Source: Bacilli bacterium (lineage in GTDB: Bacteria; Bacillota_I; Bacilli_A; RF39; UBA660). From it: a DNA stretch of 7,940 nucleotides. Position 1 is the first letter of the stretch, and each line of letters begins with the position of its first letter. Below the pieces are notes generated by a model. That model saw only the letters and a program-made list of their open reading frames with translations, had not been told where the DNA came from and did not search any database. Below are positions 5,563 to 7,940 of the stretch, in pieces. Made by a program: the position numbers and the translations under genes. The stretch lies in assembly GCA_028703035.1 (NCBI GenBank), contig JAQVNR010000013.1:17218-25157 (forward strand), read 5' to 3'.

Positions 5563-6513
5563 GTGGAAAAATTTAAAAGTTATTATGATAATTTAAATCC
5601 GGAAATAAAGGCATATTTTAAAATATTGAGTCCGGTATTTCCGCGATTTTTAATTCCTTTTATTGAAACAGATACGATGGTGAGATTAAAAGACATTAGT
5701 TATTTTTGTGGAATGGATTATTCCAATCAAAAATTTTATAATTTTAAATACTATTTATCAGCTCTTGATCACTCGATAAGTACTGCTCTAATGATTTGGG
5801 GAAGAACTTCCGATGAAAAAATGACTCTTGCAGCTTTATTTCATGATGCTGGAAGCCCAGCACTAAGACATACGATTGATTATTTAAATAATGATCATGT
5901 AAATCAAGAAAGTACTGAGATTGATTTAAATGTTTTTTTAACTAAAGATAAAGTGTTAATGAGTTTATTTAAAACCCATAGAATTAAACTTGAAAATATA
6001 GCTAATTTTAAAAAATATCCTCTAGTAGATAACAAAAGACCTAAATTGTGTGCCGATCGTTTAGATGGAATATTTTTAACAAGTTTAGTTTGGGCAAAAA
6101 ATATTGAAATAGAAGAAATTAAATATATTTATGATAATATAATCATTAAAAAAAATGAAAGTAATGAAGATGAATTTAGTTTTATTGATCTTTTTGTTGC
6201 TGATAGAGTAGTTGAGCTTAATTATATAATAGATGAATTAACTCATAGTGATGAGGATTATATTTTAATGAGTTTACTAGCTGAGATTATTAAAGTATTA
6301 ATAAAAAAAGTAATAATAACTTATGATGATTTATTTATCTTAACAGACAACGAAATATTTAAAATAATTAATAATTCTTTAAATATTTCGGAAATAAATT
6401 ATTTATATCAAGCTTTTATAACTTTAGATAATCATCTATCATTTATTAAAAAACCAATTAAAAAAAGAATTATTGATCCCCTTGTTTTGGGAATTAGATA
6501 TTCTAATCATTAA
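5563..6513 (+). CDS. HD-domain phosphohydrolase, substrate unknown
   Basis: A cytoplasmic metal-dependent phosphohydrolase of the HD superfamily, which acts on nucleotides or nucleotide second messengers. Numbered from the GTG at 5563 (316 residues), the metal-binding set is His70 (ALDH), His94-Asp95 (ALFHDAGSPALRH) and an Asp at 165 or 168 (CADRLDG). The pattern HDxGxPxxxH recalls dGTPase-like HD proteins (HDxGHPPFGH), but the substrate cannot be read from this. The C-terminal half (about 185-316) is helical, Ile/Asn/Lys-rich and not recognised. I chose GTG 5563, not the in-frame GTG at 5554, because 5554 lies inside the ribosome binding site AGGTGAAG (5552-5559); from 5563 the spacing matches that of dacF. 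It has its own promoter and sits 35 bases before exoA, so the two may share a transcript. Confidence 0.85.
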   Translation: MEKFKSYYDNLNPEIKAYFKILSPVFPRFLIPFIETDTMVRLKDISYFCGMDYSNQKFYNFKYYLSALDHSISTALMIWGRTSDEKMTLAALFHDAGSPALRHTIDYLNNDHVNQESTEIDLNVFLTKDKVLMSLFKTHRIKLENIANFKKYPLVDNKRPKLCADRLDGIFLTSLVWAKNIEIEEIKYIYDNIIIKKNESNEDEFSFIDLFVADRVVELNYIIDELTHSDEDYILMSLLAEIIKVLIKKVIITYDDLFILTDNEIFKIINNSLNISEINYLYQAFITLDNHLSFIKKPIKKRIIDPLVLGIRYSNH

Positions 6514-6548
6514 AGATATGTTAAACTAATTATAGGAGTTTGATATAA

Positions 6549-7304
6549 ATGAAAATGATATCGTGGAATGTTGCAGGTTATAGAGCTGCTTTAAAGAAAG
6601 GTTTTAAAGATTTTTTCTATGAAGTAGATGCGGATATTTTTTGTTTGCAAGAAGTAAAAGCAGAGAGAAATCAAATTGAGTTTGATGCTGATGCTTATTA
6701 TGAATATTTAAATCCAGCTGAGAAGAAAGGTTATTCTGGGACACTTATTTATACTAAAAATAAACCACTTTCTATAAGTTACGGTATGGATGATTTTATA
6801 GAAGATAATGAGGGAAGAGTAATTACTTTAGAGTTTGATAATTTTTATTTAATAACTATATATACACCAAACACTAAAAGAGATTTATCAAGACTTAATT
6901 ATCGAATGATTTGGGAAGATAAATTTTTAGAATATATTAAATTTTTAGAAAAAGAAAAACCAGTTATTATTTGTGGAGATTTAAATGTTGCTCATACAGA
7001 AGATGATATTAAGAACGCTAAGGCTAATATTGGTAATGCCGGATTTACTTATGAGGAAAGAGATAAATTTACTAATTTAATGAAATATGGTCTTATTGAT
7101 ACTTGGAGATTTTTAAATCCTGAAGTAGATAATAAATATACTTGGTGGAGTTATATGGGCAGAGCTCGTGAGAATAATACTGGCTGGCGAATAGATTATT
7201 TTTTAATATCAAATATCTTAAAAAATAATTTAAGAGAAGCTTATATTTATGATTATATCTTAGGCAGTGATCACTGCCCAGTAGGTATTGAGATTGATTT
7301 ATAA
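6549..7304 (+). CDS. exoA: Exodeoxyribonuclease III / AP endonuclease (ExoA/Xth)
   Basis: A cytoplasmic Mg-dependent nuclease of the endonuclease/exonuclease/phosphatase fold. It cuts DNA at abasic sites and removes 3' blocking groups in base-excision repair. Visible motifs are MKMISWNVAG (Asn7), FCLQEVK (metal ligand Glu35), GYSGT (61-65), IYTPN (Tyr105), GDLNVAH (Asp144, Asn146), WRIDYFL (Asp216) and the terminal SDHCPV (Asp241, His242). All catalytic positions are present, and the length of 251 matches B. subtilis ExoA closely. The start is an ATG after AGGAG at 6534-6538 with a 10-base spacer. It lies 35 bases after the HD gene in the same direction and is probably co-transcribed from the promoter at 5515. 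Its stop codon directly abuts the broken Fic gene, so any original terminator is gone. Confidence 0.97.
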   Translation: MKMISWNVAGYRAALKKGFKDFFYEVDADIFCLQEVKAERNQIEFDADAYYEYLNPAEKKGYSGTLIYTKNKPLSISYGMDDFIEDNEGRVITLEFDNFYLITIYTPNTKRDLSRLNYRMIWEDKFLEYIKFLEKEKPVIICGDLNVAHTEDDIKNAKANIGNAGFTYEERDKFTNLMKYGLIDTWRFLNPEVDNKYTWWSYMGRARENNTGWRIDYFLISNILKNNLREAYIYDYILGSDHCPVGIEIDL

Positions 7305-7307
7305 TAG

Positions 7308-7783
7308 CATCCTGATATCGTTTCAATGTTAAACACAATATCAGAATTTAAAGGTAGTGGCAAAAATTCAAAGTATTGAACTTTAAATAAAATAGAAGGT
7401 GTTTTTACTAGTAACAAATTAAAGAACTTGTTATAAATAATGCTAAACCTAAAAATAGTAATGAACAAGAAATAACAGGTTATAAAGAAGTATTATAAAT
7501 AATTCATATGAATTATGATACTCTTGAAATAACTCCTAATTATATTCTCCAACTTCATAAAATTTTATTGTCATATAAAAGCATATCATGAGCTAGAAGA
7601 CAGAATTGGTGATATAGGTAACACTAGAATAACAAAAGAAATATATCTGAAGAATGTCCTGATATAAGTATTAATATTATCCAAAGAGTTATAACTTCAT
7701 TAGTTAAAGAAGGAAAACTCATTAAACATTCCAACGGTCCAAAAACTTTTTATATAGTAAACTTTGAGGAAAAAAAAGTTTAG
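7308..7783 (+). pseudogene. Fic-family protein gene, broken and lacking its catalytic core
   Basis: Stitching frames together recovers a Fic protein that would modify target proteins with a nucleotide group. In order: HPDIVSMLNTISEFKG (7308-7355); VVAKIQSIE in another frame (7354-7380); NKIEGVFTSNK (7386-7418); KELVINNAKPKN, EQEITGYKEVL, an in-frame TAA at 7496-7498, then IIHMNYDTLEITPNYILQLH (7421-7588 with KILLSYK); AYHELEDRIGDIGNTRITK (7581-7637); and a winged-helix tail with SEECPDIS, IIQRVITSLVKEGKLIKHSN and FYIVNFEEKKV to TAG at 7781-7783. The order (AKIQS, NKIEG, KPKN..E, GYK, ILQLH, C-terminal winged helix) is that of Fic proteins. The core with the HPFxxGN(G/K)R motif is missing: it was deleted at about 7575-7585, between ILLSYK and YHELE. 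Together there are at least three frameshifts, one nonsense codon and two deletions. The start codon is also lost, and exoA ends four bases upstream. Confidence 0.85.
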
Positions 7784-7862
7784 AAGAAAAACCTATGCTA
7801 TTTAATTTTAGTTTGAATAGACTTCCATGCATATAATGCACCACGATAAATGAAAACTATTT
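7784..7862. other. Intergenic stretch with no supported feature
   Basis: Between the Fic remnant and the inverted repeat I see no gene. A short minus-strand reading (7798-7860) contains RGALYAWKSI but has no start codon and only 20 codons. Confidence 0.5.
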
Positions 7863-7896
7863 AACAAAGTAATTGCGTTTGTAATTACTTTGTTTT
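7863..7896 (+). terminator. 12-bp perfect inverted repeat, terminator or operator
   Basis: AACAAAGTAATT at 7863-7874 pairs perfectly with AATTACTTTGTT at 7883-7894. A G-T and a C-G pair inside can extend it to a 14-bp stem with loop GTTT. On the plus strand the right arm runs into TTTT at 7893-7896, enough for a modest Rho-independent terminator of the exoA transcript. The short T-run and the overlap with a TATAAT box leave open that it is an operator instead. Confidence 0.6.
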
Positions 7897-7901
7897 ATAA
7901 T
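7873..7901 (+). promoter_or_regulatory. Possible promoter at the right edge
   Basis: A perfect TATAAT at 7896-7901 has TTGCGT at 7873-7878 as a weak -35 (3 of 6) with a 17-base spacer. The inverted repeat at 7863-7894 covers the -35 and the spacer. Downstream, TAACA at 7911-7915 and TGTTA at 7924-7928 can form a short hairpin in the presumed leader. The gene it would serve lies outside the window. Confidence 0.35.
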
Positions 7902-7940
7902 AATCGGACATAACAAAGGGCGATGTTACTTGGATCAAAT

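Noticed and set aside
404..7304. Mycoplasma-type code with TGA as Trp
   Set aside because: All Trp residues in the recognised genes use TGG, and intact genes contain no in-frame TGA.
7093..7468. Two minus-strand ORFs over the exoA end and the Fic remnant
   Set aside because: They are shadows of exoA and of the plus-strand Fic pseudogene, with no ribosome binding site or recognisable motif.
7798..7860. Minus-strand fragment containing RGALYAWKSI, possible gene tail
   Set aside because: It has only 20 codons, no start codon and an upstream stop; it is too short to support.

Overview
This window comes from a very AT-rich bacterial chromosome. It reads as a low-GC member of the Bacillota/Bacilli with a cell wall. 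The wall is implied by a D-Ala-D-Ala carboxypeptidase, and the Gram-positive type by a lipobox lipoprotein, strong AGGAG or AGGTGA ribosome binding sites and an ExoA-type exonuclease. Trp is encoded by TGG, every intact gene ends in TAA and no gene has an internal TGA, so the standard bacterial code applies. The overall flavour is that of uncultured gut Bacilli of the RF39/Erysipelotrichia type; that placement is inference.

Layout. 1-390: decayed DNA with a possible 50-residue ORF and a broken relative of a small acidic gene found further on. 404-2209 (+): a two-gene unit made of a 503-residue protein of unknown function (helical N-terminus, Pro/Glu nonapeptide repeats, hydrophobic segment, acidic tail) and a 91-residue acidic DUF1292-like protein. 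2215-2243: an inverted repeat between convergent genes. 2244-3230 (-): trpS. 3312-3851 (+): a lipoprotein of unknown function, divergent from trpS. 3852-4382: decayed DNA with gene stubs and a perfect 13-bp inverted repeat. 4383-5513: a DacF-like carboxypeptidase. 5515-5543: the best promoter in the window. 5563-6513: an HD-domain phosphohydrolase. 6549-7304: exoA. 7308-7783: a heavily broken Fic-family gene that has lost its catalytic core. 7784-7940: non-coding sequence with a 12-bp perfect inverted repeat overlapping a promoter-like TATAAT.

The intact genes are housekeeping functions (tRNA charging, wall maturation, nucleotide or second-messenger hydrolysis, base-excision repair) plus two lineage-type unknowns. 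The gaps hold gene remnants in at least three places, which suggests ongoing gene decay. I see no complete mobile element, CRISPR array, tRNA or rRNA, and no clear new multi-gene system. The best unknown is the 503-residue protein with its acidic partner. The most informative hidden signal is the Fic pseudogene, which can be read across five frame changes or deletions.
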